Shown in pieces: positions 53,465 through 64,000 of a stretch of 64,000 nucleotides of DNA. Each line of letters opens with the position of its first letter. The first letter of the stretch is position 1. The notes below the pieces were generated by a model. That model searched no databases and was not told the DNA's origin. It saw only the letters and a program-made list of their open reading frames with translations. The stretch is from Paraescarpia echinospica (Eukaryota > Annelida > Polychaeta > Sabellida > Siboglinidae): positions 65,023,740-65,087,739 of the forward strand of contig CM034538.1 of the NCBI GenBank assembly GCA_020002185.1, given 5' to 3'. Made by a program: the position numbers and the translations under genes.

Positions 53465-53532
53465 GTAATAATAATAAGTAGTAATAAGTAGTAATAGTAG
53501 TAGGAGAAGCAGTAGTAGTAGTTAGTAGTATG
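53465..53532. repeat. TAG/TAA trinucleotide repeat, left flank of LINE
   Basis: A short TAATAATAAGTAG, TAGTAGTAG run. A much longer TAG-rich run lies on the other side of the LINE (56770 on). Confidence 0.85.
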
Positions 53533-56500
53533 GTGCGAAAAGCACAGGTGTGTGTGATGCGTCTATTGCTCTAGTGTAGTGGGTAGTTTGTAGTGCATAC
53601 ACTTCATGCTATTAGCTTTCAGCTAACTTCTTATTGGGAGTGAAAAGGGAGCCAAGTGCGTAAGTTTCCCCTGCTGGTAGCACAACCTCCTTGCGGTACA
53701 CTACGGAATCTGGGTACCTTGCGGCCCCAGGCTAATGTGCTAGGAATCTAGGAGCAGCCTGGAGCCCTTAGGTGCAGTGTGCTGGGCCTACCTTTGTTTC
53801 GACGCGTCCCAACGCTCACTAATCCAGCTTCCAGCTATGGACAAATAGCAGTGGGTAGACCACGCTCATAAGTCTTGGTAGGCGAGTGGTTTAAGAGAAG
53901 GATATTCCGGAGTAACGCCGTGGTGACAGGAGTGGCGTCCACACCAGTTAGAGCAAAAGAAAAACATTATGGCTACAACGTACGACACCAGCGTTAAAGT
54001 CCCTGCCGACTTGTCTCCTGGTACGACCACTGGTTCTCGAAGAAGGTCACCTGACGACTTACGACGAAAGCCACAAGGACGTTATAAGTTTGACAACAGT
54101 GGATGTAAAGGGGAGAAACTAGTAAAATGAAAAAACAGTGAATTGAAGTCATTTGTATTCAAGAGCAAAGTATAGTACACGACGAACCAGTACGATACGA
54201 GGAGATCCAAGGTAAAACTGTGATCACTACCACAACCTGGAGAAATGATGCGACTACTAGAGCAGCAGAATGAGAAATAGGCATTATGTTCAACACAACA
54301 CACAGTAAACGAATCCTGATTGCCAACTTCAGCGGTAATCCTGCTACAACAGTTATCGTCACGTATTGTCCGACCAACGTTGCTGAAGTAGATAGCGTAG
54401 ATGACCACTACAACGACTTATGAAGGGCGATCGAATCGGTACCAGTGCATAACATGTTGCTGGCTGTAGAAGAATTTAACGCACGAATTGGACAAGGGGA
54501 TGCCAAATTTACAATAACAATACAAATCGTAATGTGGAATTCCTTATCGATCTTATCACTGAGAAAAAATCTTGAGGTCACAAACAGAAGATACCGCAAG
54601 AGAAATGGAAAGCGCTGGACGTTTATGCACCAACATGGAGGAAAGCGACAGTGTGATTATATCCTTTTAAAAAAAATATGGAGAAACAGCGTAATGAACT
54701 GTGAACCGTACAGTACCTTTGCAAGTGTAGGATCTAATCATCGCATTGTCACAGTTACAATACGAATCAGTCTACGTAAGAAAAAGTCGCCACCAAGCAA
54801 AGTGAAGTATGACTGGAGTGCGCTAAGCAAGGACTGTGGCTTGCACAAACAGTACACATGTGAAGTACGGAACAGATTTCAGATTCTGGAAATGAAAGAT
54901 GAAACAGAAACGGAGTGATATGAGCGTTTTATATCGGCAAATAGATCTGCGACAGAAAAATATATTCCTGTCAGTAAGAAACAGAAAAAGAAAATATACT
55001 CAGACGATCCACGAGTAACATCAGCCAGATAGAAAGTTGAAGAGGCCTATAGGGTCTACCAGCAAAACAGGCCAAGAAGAACATGGAGACAACCCATAAC
55101 ATTGTGCAGGAGGAAGAACTTTGCAGTAACATTGCTAGAGTCGAAAATTACACATTAATGGAAGACACGGACATATCTGGAAGCTTATAAACCAGATAAG
55201 TGGTAGAAAGACAGCTCGTAAAGGACAACTAAAGGGCAAAACTGCAGAACAAAGGGTGGTACGATCACTTCCACAAATTACTAGGCAGTCCACCAGACAT
55301 AGAAGATGAGGATGAAGAGATCCAACGTGTAATTATAAATATCAACAACAAAGAAGGACCTTTTGAACGAAACACGTATGAGAAGGCCAATAAATCCCTG
55401 AATGATGGAAAGAGCTGTGGGGATGTTGGTATACCACCTGAAGTTCTAAAACACTGCAATCTGGATAGTATCATACTAGAGTTTTGCAACAAAGCTTTGA
55501 TTGAAGGTAAACTACTGCTACAGTGGACATTTCTGAACATTATTCCAATACCCAAGAATGGCGATTTAAGCATAGCAGGGAATTACAGGGGCATTAGCCT
55601 GAGCTCCATTGTGGCAAAGACATTTAACAGGATGAATTTCAGAGAGGGAAGACAACGGTAGGTCATATGCTAACCCGGGAAGGTTAATTGAAGGAATTAG
55701 AGCAAACCATCTTCCTGCAATTATGACATTCGTAGACATCCGAAAAAGCATTTGATACGGTTCATCGTGGCAAGATGATTAAGATTCGTGAAGCCTATAT
55801 TGTCCCCAAACAGCTAGCAACAGCTATTTCCAACATGTACAGGAACATACGTGCCAGAGTACAATCACTGGATGGAGAAACTGAGCTTTTTGATATCAAG
55901 GCGGGAGTACTACAGGATGACACGCTGGTGCCATACCTCTTCGTGATAGTCCTTGACTATGCACTGCGGTGAGCAGTCGACGGAAGAGAAGAGGAACTTG
56001 GATTCCAGACAACAAGAAGGAAAAGCAAACGTGTTAAACCTGAGGTGATCACCGATGTCAAATTTACCGATGATAGTGATCAATCAAGCACAGAAGCTTT
56101 TAACACGAGTGGAAACATCATGTGCAAGGATTTGTTTAAAGATCAATACTAAAAAACAAAACATATCTCGTTCAATCAATTAGGAAACACCAGCATCGTT
56201 GCCAGGGAAGGAGCTGTTTTAGAGAAGGTTTAAGACTACAAATACATCAAAACCAGGAAGGCAATGGCGTGGAGAGCACTCAACCAACTAAACCTAATAT
56301 GGAAATCTACACTCCCACGCAAAATCAAGCAGCGACTGTTTATTGCAACAATAACGTCTATGCTACTCTATGGATACGAAACATGGACAATGACGAAAAA
56401 CTTGACAAACAACTAAACGGATGTTATACAAGTACGCTTCGAGCCCCATTTAACATTAACTGGAAACAGCATTTGGCAAACATAGAACTATACAGTGGAA

Positions 56501-56745
56501 TGTGTAAAGGCACTGATAAAATAAGAAGAATACGATTGAGATTTGCCGGACACTGCTACAGACTTCAGGATGGAATGGCATCTAAGACACTCTTGTGGCA
56601 ACCGACACATGGAAGAACCAAGACAGGAAGACCAGCAGCAAATTACATCGACTGCTTAAAGGAAGATGTGGGTCTAGAGAGGGATGATTGAAGCCATTAA
56701 TATTCGACCCCAGTGGCCGACATGAGTGAGTGAGTGAGTGAGTGA
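53533..56745 (+). mobile_element. Degenerate endonuclease/RT LINE with (TGAG)n tail
   Basis: A probable 5' UTR (53640-53950) is followed by a start near 53970 (MATTYDTSVKVPADLSPG). Endonuclease remnants are AVEEFNARIGQGDAKFT, TFMHQHGGKRQCDYIL and PYSTFASVGSNHR. RT remnants are SLNDGKSCGDVGIPPEVLKH-type residues at 55390-55450, DLSIAGNYRGISLSS, MTFVDIRKSI and GVLQDDTLVPYLFVIVLDYA. The C-terminus has RFAGHCYRLQDGMASKTL. The 3' end is TGAGTGAGTGAG. Many stops and frameshifts; the RT catalytic region is damaged. It is a different lineage from the CR1-like copies and belongs to the RT group often annotated as craniofacial-development-protein-2-like. Confidence 0.85.
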
Positions 56746-56769
56746 GTTGTTGTAAATGTTTTTTTTGGT

Positions 56770-57765
56770 AATATAGTTGTAATAGAGTAGTACTAGTAAT
56801 AGTAGTAGTAGCAATAGTAGTTGTAGCAGTAATAGTAGTAGTTGTTGTTGTTGTTGTTTTTAGATAGTAGAAGTAGTAGCAGTAGTATTTGTTGTTAATA
56901 AGAAATAGTAATAGTAGGAGTATTAGTAGTAGAAGTATTACTACTACTACTACTACTACTAATAATAATAATAATAATATTACTACTACTACTACTACTA
57001 CTACTAGTAGTAGTAGTACTACTACTACTAGTAGTAGTAGTAGTAATAGTAGTAGTAATCGTTGTCGTTGTTGTTAGATAGTAGCAGTAGCAGTAGTAGT
57101 AGTAGTAGTAGCAGTAGTATTTGTTGTTAATAAGTAATAGTAATAGTAGGAGTATTAGTAGTAGTAATAGTAGTAGTAGAAATAGGACTGGTAGTAGTAG
57201 TAGGAATAGTAGCAGTAGTAGTACTAATAGTAGTAGTAGTAGTAGTAGGTGGTGTTTTTGTTGTTGCTGTTGTTGTAGTTATATAGTAGTAGTAGTTGTA
57301 ATAGTATTAGTAGTATTTGTGGGTGTTGTTGTTATGTAGTAGTAGTAGTGATAGTAATAATTGTATTAGTAATAGTAGTAATAGTAGTTGTTGTTGTTGT
57401 TATTGTTGTTATATAGTAGTAGTAGTTTTGTTGTTGTTATATTATAGTAGTAATAGTAGTAGTAGTAGTAGTAATAGTAGTAGTAGTAGTAGTAGTAGTA
57501 GTTGTGGTTATTGTTGTTGTTGTTGTTATATAGTAGTAGTAGTAGCAGTAGTAATAATAATAATAAAAGTAGTAGTATAAGTATTAGTAGTAAAAGTAGT
57601 AGTAGAGGTAGTAGTTGTTGTTTTTGTTGTTGTTGTTAGATAGTAGTAGTAGTTGTTGTTGTTGTTGTTGTTTTTGTTATTGTTGTTATATAGTAGTAAT
57701 ACTAGTAGTACTAGTAGTAGTACAAGTAGTAGTAGTAGTAGTAGTACATACAGATGTATCTGACT
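56770..57765. repeat. TAG/TTG trinucleotide array, about 1 kb
   Basis: Imperfect TAG, TAA, CTA and TTG triplets with blocks such as TTGTTGTTGTTGTTA and TATAGTAGTAG that repeat at roughly 100-150 bp intervals, a hint of higher-order duplication. Frames encoding poly-Ser, Cys or Thr are by-products. Confidence 0.93.
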
Positions 57766-57797
57766 TTAAGCTAACTAAATATTTTGTTTTATTGCAG

Positions 57798-58830
57798 ATT
57801 TTCCAGAAACACTAACTTCTGGGATCCTCTGCATCAACGTACACATACGACGAGCACCGCTCAAAGTCAAAACAAGTCTATATACTGTCTTCGGGAGCAT
57901 TAACCTTTGTATAAATAGCGCTAAGGTCATATCATCGGTTATAGATTATAGTGTAATAGTTGGTCAATCTTAATTAAGTACTACGTACTATGCTCACCCA
58001 CGAGCTTATGTAGTTCAAACCATAGTGTTGGCGAAGGTGTAATCTACTCGTGCGAACTAATCTTGGTTAGGTGAAACGCGCATGCCCTCTGTCTAGACGT
58101 TTTGCTGATAGTAATTGTAATTTGTCAGCGATAATCATCTGCTACAATGACATTGCACGCACCAAAAGACATACAAAATGTATTGTCATAGGAGTTGTAT
58201 AACTCTTTCACTTGTTTTAATGACAGCCAACTGCGTCGCAATTTCACATGTAGGATCTACGTGTGTTTGCCTGTATAATAATTGGATTAAACCCCAAACC
58301 GGCGCATCTGGAGAACAGATGCTTTCAAGTAACATAATCACTCCGTGTTTCCGTGATGATATGCTCATGCAACTTATCATGTACAATGAGGATCGAATTA
58401 CTGATAACTATAGATGCATTATAATGAAATACAATCATTGTATACAAATTCGAATTCTACGTAATTGCAAGTGTTCATTCGTAGCATTCTTATATTGTTT
58501 CCAGTTGGTGCCTAGTATGTTTGCCGTTGTTGATACGTGATGATTTCAGTGTCAATCTCTTGATGGTACGAGACTATATTTTCTTTTTTCGTGTGTTCGA
58601 ATAAACGTGTTCTGATAACTTGCTTAGGTGTATGTATGCAACGCTTCATCGTTAATGATCCTTGAACTAAATATAGTGTATGTTTTTTTATTTTGCTGAG
58701 ATAACTAAGTGCTGAAGAGTACCAGTTATTTTGACTATGTAGCTTTATATCCACGGCCAGTTCTTACGTTCTGATAATGAATACATGTACCCATATTATG
58801 CACATGTGTACGCGCAATAAATATTCTAAG
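57798..58830 (+). other. Possible terminal 3' UTR exon of the aquaporin gene
   Basis: TTTGTTTTATTGCAG at 57783-57797 is a good acceptor directly after the TAG array. It could pair with the donor-like AAAG|GTAAAT at 51593, which lies 4 nt after the aquaporin stop. AATAAA words occur near 58605 and 58817. There is no coding content. This is only a proposal. Confidence 0.2.
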
Positions 58831-59575
58831 AAAACTGCAACTGTGATCGTTTTAATCAACTGCGAGTCGCAAGATTATTCTGTTATCTTATCCTACAGTC
58901 CCTCTGTTGCGTGCATTCCATCTATCATGGTTTGTAGGTTTCTTTGTGTCACATCTCCAGTGACCGTAAATGCTATTAGCGCCAACCGTATTAGGAAAAT
59001 ACTAAAGACATCATGCAACCTTGACACAAGCCCACGGACAGTACACACCCTATAGGACAATACCCGTTCCGAGAACTGAAAACGCACGCCAGTCTACAGT
59101 CTGTATGCATTACTGTGTATGCACTTTAGGGTTTTGTTTTATAAAGTCCGACGTACGCACTCGTCCAGACAACTCGCTATCTGGACGAAACACAACTATT
59201 TATTTGGCTAATGAAGCTCCTCAGGTCACGCGTACGACTTTGTTATTATGCTTATTGTTAGAAATAAGTATACCTAGTGTACTGGAGTTCAGCTTCGGGA
59301 TTAGGTTGAGTCTGAATTATATTAAACTTCACAGTTTTAAATGTCACTTTTTAAGGTTTCACGATTACGTTAAAAGGGATACGTTCATTAGATTTAGGAT
59401 TTGTTTTCAGGGTTAGATTGTTGCTATTATTGATTTCTATTAGAAGTTAGGGTAGTTGGATCATTAGGTAGGGTATCTTCGTGTTTCGTTTGATGTATAT
59501 ACACACACGCTCGCACACACTCATCCCAACACCATCACCCTAGGTACTCCACCGAGCACCCCCACCCTGAGTACT
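58831..59575. other. Non-genic stretch, nothing recognised
   Basis: Short frames only, with a small CA-rich patch near 59505. Confidence 0.5.
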
Positions 59576-59579
59576 CACC

Positions 59580-59960
59580 CAACGATCTCCACTCATCTTT
59601 TTCAACTAACGATCTCCACCCAACGATCTCCACCCAACGATCTCCACTCAAAGATCTCCACCCAACGATTTCTATCCAACGATCTCAAGTCAAAGATCTC
59701 CATCCAACGTTCTCCACTCAACGATCTCCACTCACAGATCTCCATCCAACGATCTCCAATCAACGATCTCCATCCAACGAGCTCCACTCAACGATCTCTA
59801 TCCAATGATCTCCACTCAACGATCTCCATCCAATGATCTCCACTCAACGATCTCCATCCAACCATCCCCTCCCTAGTATATCTACCCAACGACCTCCACG
59901 CAACGATCTCCACTCAACGATTTCGATCCAATGATCTCCATCCCATGACTTCCACATAGC
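59580..59960. repeat. 14-bp minisatellite (AACGATCTCCAYYC)n
   Basis: About 26 degenerate units of AACGATCTCCATCC and AACGATCTCCACTC, preceded by looser CACC-rich sequence from 59520. The minus strand frame rich in WRSLGGDRW is a by-product. Confidence 0.9.
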
Positions 59961-60590
59961 ACTCTCACGCCTAATTTGTTTAAAAAAAATTTACCATCAT
60001 TTTGTTCAATTTTTTTCACAAATTATTGTTTTTAATGGCGTGTTGTTTATCGTCCCTACCAAGAAGCGTCACCTAGTGACTTTACGTGTCAGTTTGCGGG
60101 TGACGACTTCGTATAAGTAACATGTTTGTTCATTCAACGTATTGACTGGCTTGTTTGTGGGTGTTTATGTATGTTGAAAATATTAACTTTTTCTAGATGT
60201 TTGTCTCTTGAACGTGTCAATTTTGCCTGTTTTTGCCAATTGTTTTTGTTTTGTATGTCTCCTGTTTCGTGTTTCATATCTGTTGAACTTTAGATTTGTC
60301 TAGTTGTTTATCCTTAGAACGTTCTGACATTGCACCCCGTATGCATAAATGTGTTATAGTCTTACCCATCATTTATGTCATAGTTTGACCTATCGTCTAC
60401 CAAAAGAGCGACCTACTGACTATATGTGTCAGTTTGGGGTGACCAGTTCTTATAAGTAACATGATTGTCTTTAGTATTTAGTTTGTATGCCTGTTCAAAA
60501 AAAAAATTCTCTAGATGTTTTTTTCTTGAACTTGTCGGTTTTGCGTCTTTGAATGTATCTTGTCGTGTATGTCTGTTGTTTCGTGTTTCA
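59961..60590. other. Duplicated non-coding block
   Basis: No gene. Two loosely similar halves share GACTTTACGTGTCAGTTTG or CTATATGTGTCAGTTTG, then GGTGACnA and TATAAGTAACATG (60078-60124 and 60418-60465), and TCTAGATGTTTGTCTCTTGAAC-like text after them (60194 and 60511). This suggests an old tandem duplication of about 330 bp. Confidence 0.6.
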
Positions 60591-60592
60591 AG

Positions 60593-60768
60593 CACTGTGT
60601 GCCACGCATGCACTGTGTGACATGCGTGTACTGTGTGCCACACATGCACTGTGTGACATGCATGCACTGTGTGACATGCGTGTACTGTGTGTTACGCATG
60701 TATTGTGTGACATGCATGCATTGTGTGTGACGTATGTTGTGTGTCACGCATGCATTGTGTGTCATGCT
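60593..60768. repeat. 18-bp minisatellite (ACTGTGTGACATGCATGC)n
   Basis: About nine to ten units with alternating GCATGC, GCGTGT and ACACATGC endings. It abuts the LINE endonuclease fragment that follows. Confidence 0.9.
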
Positions 60769-60774
60769 TCAAGA

Positions 60775-61334
60775 AGAGCCGCCGAGAGAAGGTAAGTAGA
60801 CTGAAGATAGCAACATATAACTTTAGAACACTACTAAGAAATGAACAGATACAAGAACTGAAGGAAGAACTTAGGGAAAATAGGTTGGTATGGGATGTGA
60901 TCGGGATCGGAAAAGTCAAAAGAAGAGAGGAATGCTTCACTACCTTATAAAGCGGCCATCCACTATACCATTCGACGGCGAAGAACGGTTAAAATGGAGT
61001 AGGCTTTCTTATAAACAAGAAATTGAAACACATTATATTGAGGGTTAGCATCATCAACCCCAGAGTAGCAAAATATGTTATATGTATATCAAAGCGCTAC
61101 AAACTGAAGATAATACAAGTGTATGCACCAACAACATCATACTCAGAAGAAGACACAGACATCTTCTAAAACGACGTGATGAGACATTAGAAAATCTAAC
61201 CCACTATACAATAGTGATGGGAGACTTTAATGCGCAAGTAGGGAAACGGACAAACATTTCGGAAACGGCAACACACAAATTTGGACTAGGTGTGAGAAAC
61301 GACAGAGGCGACACCTTTGTAGAAAATCATGATT
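60775..61334 (+). pseudogene. LINE endonuclease fragment (RTE-like), cut by a LINE insertion
   Basis: Contains KIATYNFRTLLRNEQIQELK, WDVIGIGKVKRREEC, GVGFLINKKL, YKLKIIQVYAPTTS (shifted frame) and YTIVMGDFNAQVGKRTN, the order of an AP-endonuclease N-terminus. Stops occur near 60950 and 61170. It ends at 61334, where the (GATTTAACAA)n tail of the next LINE begins. Confidence 0.85.
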
Positions 61335-64000
61335 TAACAAGATTTAACAAGATTTAACAAGATTGCCATCCAGAGAATTAACTCTAGATGGCAGGTGGAC
61401 AAGGAAGCCCTTTGGCTTATCTAGAGTCCAACCCTTTTATCTACATATATCCAGCCCTTCTGAGGTATGTGTCGATTTTATTTTTAAACATATTCACACT
61501 ACTAGCACCCACACAATCATCAGATAATCTGTTCCATTCATTCACAGTCCTTTGTGAAAATTAGAACTTTCTCACGTCTAATCTACACTGCTCCTTTACT
61601 AATGTAACTTCATGTCCTCTAGTCTTTCTATCTTTCTTAACTGAAAAAAACATATTTCTATCAATATTTTCATAACCATTCAATATTTTAAACACTTCTA
61701 TCTGATCTCCTTTCAATCTCCTGGTCTCTAGTGTTGTTAAACCACATTCTTTTAGGCGTTTTTCATAACTAAGATCCCTCAGTTTTGGTATCATTTTAGT
61801 CGCTCTCCTCTGTACTCTTTCTAGCATATCTATGTCCTTCTTGCGGTATGGCCTCCACGCTTGTATACAATATTCTAAATGAGGCCTAACTATTGTTTTG
61901 TACAGCGGTATTATTAGTTCTTTTTCTTTATATGCTATATTTCGCCTAATCAATCCAAGGATTTGATTTCCCTTTGAAGCTGCAATTCCACACTGCTCTG
62001 AAACCTTCATGTCAGCACTAATTGTCAGCCCTAAGTCTTTTTCTTTTACAGTAGTACTTAGTACAGTTCCCCCATTGTATATTCTACATATTCGTTCCCA
62101 TATCCTGTGTGGAGGCATTTACATTTCCCAAAATTGAACAACATTTGCCACTTTTCAGACCATTTGATCAACCTGTCAAGATCATCTTGTAAATGCTGTC
62201 TATCACCATCACTTTCAATCCTTCTAAACACTTTTGTATCATCTGCAAATGTCAACACCTTGCTAGCTATATCATCGTCCAAATCGTTTATATATATTAA
62301 GAATAATATAGGTCCCAGTACTGATCCCTGTGGAACCCCACTCAAAACTGATTTCCAGTTTGAAGCCTCCCCATCAACAACTACCCGTTGTCTTCTGTCA
62401 ATCAGCCATTTTTCTATCCAGTTAATTATACCATTTCCTATGCCATGGGCTTTTAGTTTAAGCAGTAATCTCTGATGTGGCACTTTGTCGAAAGCTTTTT
62501 GAAAATCTAAGTAGATGATATCTACTGGTGATCCATCATCTACCCACTTAGTGATATCTTCCAAAAAATATAACATATTTGTTAAGCATGACCTCGCTTT
62601 TAGAAACCCATGTTGAGATGGGTTTATCAAGTTATGTTTAACAAGAAAATCCACCATGTGATCTTTAATTAGTCTCTAATAATTTACAAATCACTGATGT
62701 TAAACTCACTGGTCTATAGTTCTCTGACTTGTTTCTCGAACCTTTTTAAATAACGGTATAATGTTTGCTTCTTTCCATTCTAAAGGAACCACTCCCTCTT
62801 CTAATGACAAGTTGAAAACTGTTGCAAGCGGTATGCTAATTTGTTCTACAATTTCCACTAGTAGTTTGGGTGGAATACCATCCACTCCAGGTGATTTATT
62901 TTCCTTCATAGCCCTAATTTTCTTCGCTACCATTTCTGGGTTTACAATTAACTGTCTTAAATAGTCTGATTCTGCCCCCTTGAACTTAGCCTCTGGTACT
63001 GGCAGTGAACTAGTGTCTTCTCTGGTAAACACTGAACTAAAATACTCATTTAGGTCTTCAGCCATTAAGAATCCTTCTGATATTATATTTCCAGCACTAT
63101 CTTCTAGAGGGCCGACCTTATCCTGAACTTTCTGTTTGCTTCGAACATACGCATAAAAACTCTTGTTGTCATGTTTTATATTACAAGCTAATTTATGTTC
63201 ATATCTTCTCTTTGAATTTCTAATTTCAGCTGTTGCTTGGTTTAGTGCTTCTTTATAAATGTTGTAGTCTTCGTCATTGCCAGTACGTCTATATGACTTC
63301 CACATCATTTGTTTATACTTAATTTTTCTAATGGCTTCTTTCGATAAGTATTTCTTTCTGGTCCGTTTCCCTTGTTTTTTGAAGGGAACAAATTTATCTA
63401 CGATGCACTCTATTTCATTCTTTAAGATATTCCAGCATTCTGTTGCTGTCTTATTCTTCAGTGTATTATTCCAGTGTATCTTTGCTAAATATTTCCTCAT
63501 TTCCTTATATCTTCCTTTGTGGAAATTTCTCCTCAACTGCTTTTTATTATTTCTTTCTGATTTTACTTTGATGGTAAAATGTATCTGGTTGTGATCACTA
63601 CTTCCCCGAGGCTCACATAATTTAACATTGTCAACTAATTCATTCTGTGAGGACAAATCTAAGTCTAACACATTCTCTCCCCTGGTTGTTTCTAGCACAT
63701 GTTGAGAAAGGAAACTATCTTGTACTAAAACTAAAAACTTGTGGTCCTCACTACCCATACTCTGTAGAGATTTCCATTTTATATGCCCATGGTTAAAATC
63801 CCCCATAATAACACAGTCCCGTTTGCTCACTTCCCTTATAGCGTTTTGTATTTTTTCATTCTCTTCTATGCTTATGTTTGGACTTCGATAAACTAATCCA
63901 ACCGTTAACGTTGAGTTTCCTGTAACTATGTTACACCAAACAGCTTCTTCGCAATCTGCTTCTCTGTCTAATTTTATTTCATAAGCCTGGATAGATTCTT
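61335..64000 (-). mobile_element. CR1-like LINE (copy D), nearly intact, runs off the window
   Basis: The minus strand copy has its 3' tail of about three GATTTAACAA units at 61325-61355. The 3' UTR matches the other copies. The coding part runs from the window edge (endonuclease, ESIQAYEIKLDREADCEEAV onwards) to the C-terminus. The 5' end with the esterase-like domain would lie beyond 64000. It is the best preserved copy of the family in this window. Confidence 0.92.
61561..64000 (-). pseudogene. LINE endonuclease-reverse transcriptase, copy D (partial)
   Basis: Open from the window edge to 62706: endonuclease blocks GLVYRSPNISIE, VIMGDFNHGHIKW and SDHNQIHFTIK, the linker, and the start of RT (NKSPGVDGIPPKLLVEIV). 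It then continues as 62657-62058 (IYLDFQKAFDKVPHQ, SGVPQGSVLGPILF, LTFADDTKVFRR) and 62118-61561. Compared with copy B, single- or two-base losses near 62745, 62676 and 62071 cause the frame changes, and one C-to-A change makes a stop near 61564. All catalytic RT and endonuclease motifs are present. Only small lesions separate it from an active-type protein, so family activity was recent. Confidence 0.9.

Overview
The window is eukaryotic nuclear DNA from an invertebrate. A lophotrochozoan (mollusc or annelid) fits best, judged from the mix of CR1/L2-like non-LTR elements, gypsy LTR elements, hAT elements, a tRNA-derived SINE and a spliced classical aquaporin. That assignment is inference. Only one host gene is clear. 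It is an aquaporin on the + strand with five coding exons between 32163 and 51589 (247 codons plus stop), every junction in phase and both NPA motifs present. Its introns hold many repeats: a SINE and an inverted-repeat element in intron 1; a 38-bp minisatellite and (GA)n in intron 2; a 33-bp minisatellite, a LINE, a large terminal-inverted-repeat element and (CA)n in intron 3; a LINE fragment, a TTA/TTG array and a second SINE in intron 4.

Region by region. 1-9086: apparently non-genic, with a hairpin element (2008-2203), a 47-bp satellite of about 40 units (2346-4225), microsatellites, a LINE 3' fragment (6912-7310) and an unidentified coding-like remnant (8341-8750). 9087-26292: a nested transposon stack. 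A decayed hAT (+) is split by a gypsy-type LTR element (-, 9618-24007). The gypsy is split by a CR1-like LINE (+, 9852-15182), which is itself split by a second LINE of the same family (-, 11420-13651). A separate non-coding LTR element (15951-19751) sits in the gypsy integrase. 26789-30190: microsatellites and a compound 12-bp plus 93-bp array. 32163-51589: the aquaporin. 53530-56740: a degenerate endonuclease/RT LINE lying within TAG-rich repeats. 56770-57770: TAG/TTG repeats. 59580-60770: 14-bp and 18-bp minisatellites. 60780-61334: an endonuclease fragment of another LINE, cut by a nearly intact CR1-like LINE (-, 61335 to the window end).

The strongest finds are three. First, a 4.73-kb element at 41625-46354 with terminal inverted repeats and an 11-bp target duplication. 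It interrupts a LINE, and removing the element plus one duplication restores the LINE reading frame. Its left part is a ladder of about 200-bp units separated by head-to-head copies of its own terminal repeat, and I see no transposase in it. Second, the 5' splice site of aquaporin exon 3 has been tandemly amplified (33-bp units, each carrying the end of the exon and a GTAAGT-type donor), leaving five successive in-frame donors. Third, the aquaporin has an unusual predicted selectivity filter, Met-Ile-Ala-Arg.

All family assignments come from motifs read by eye; no database search was made.
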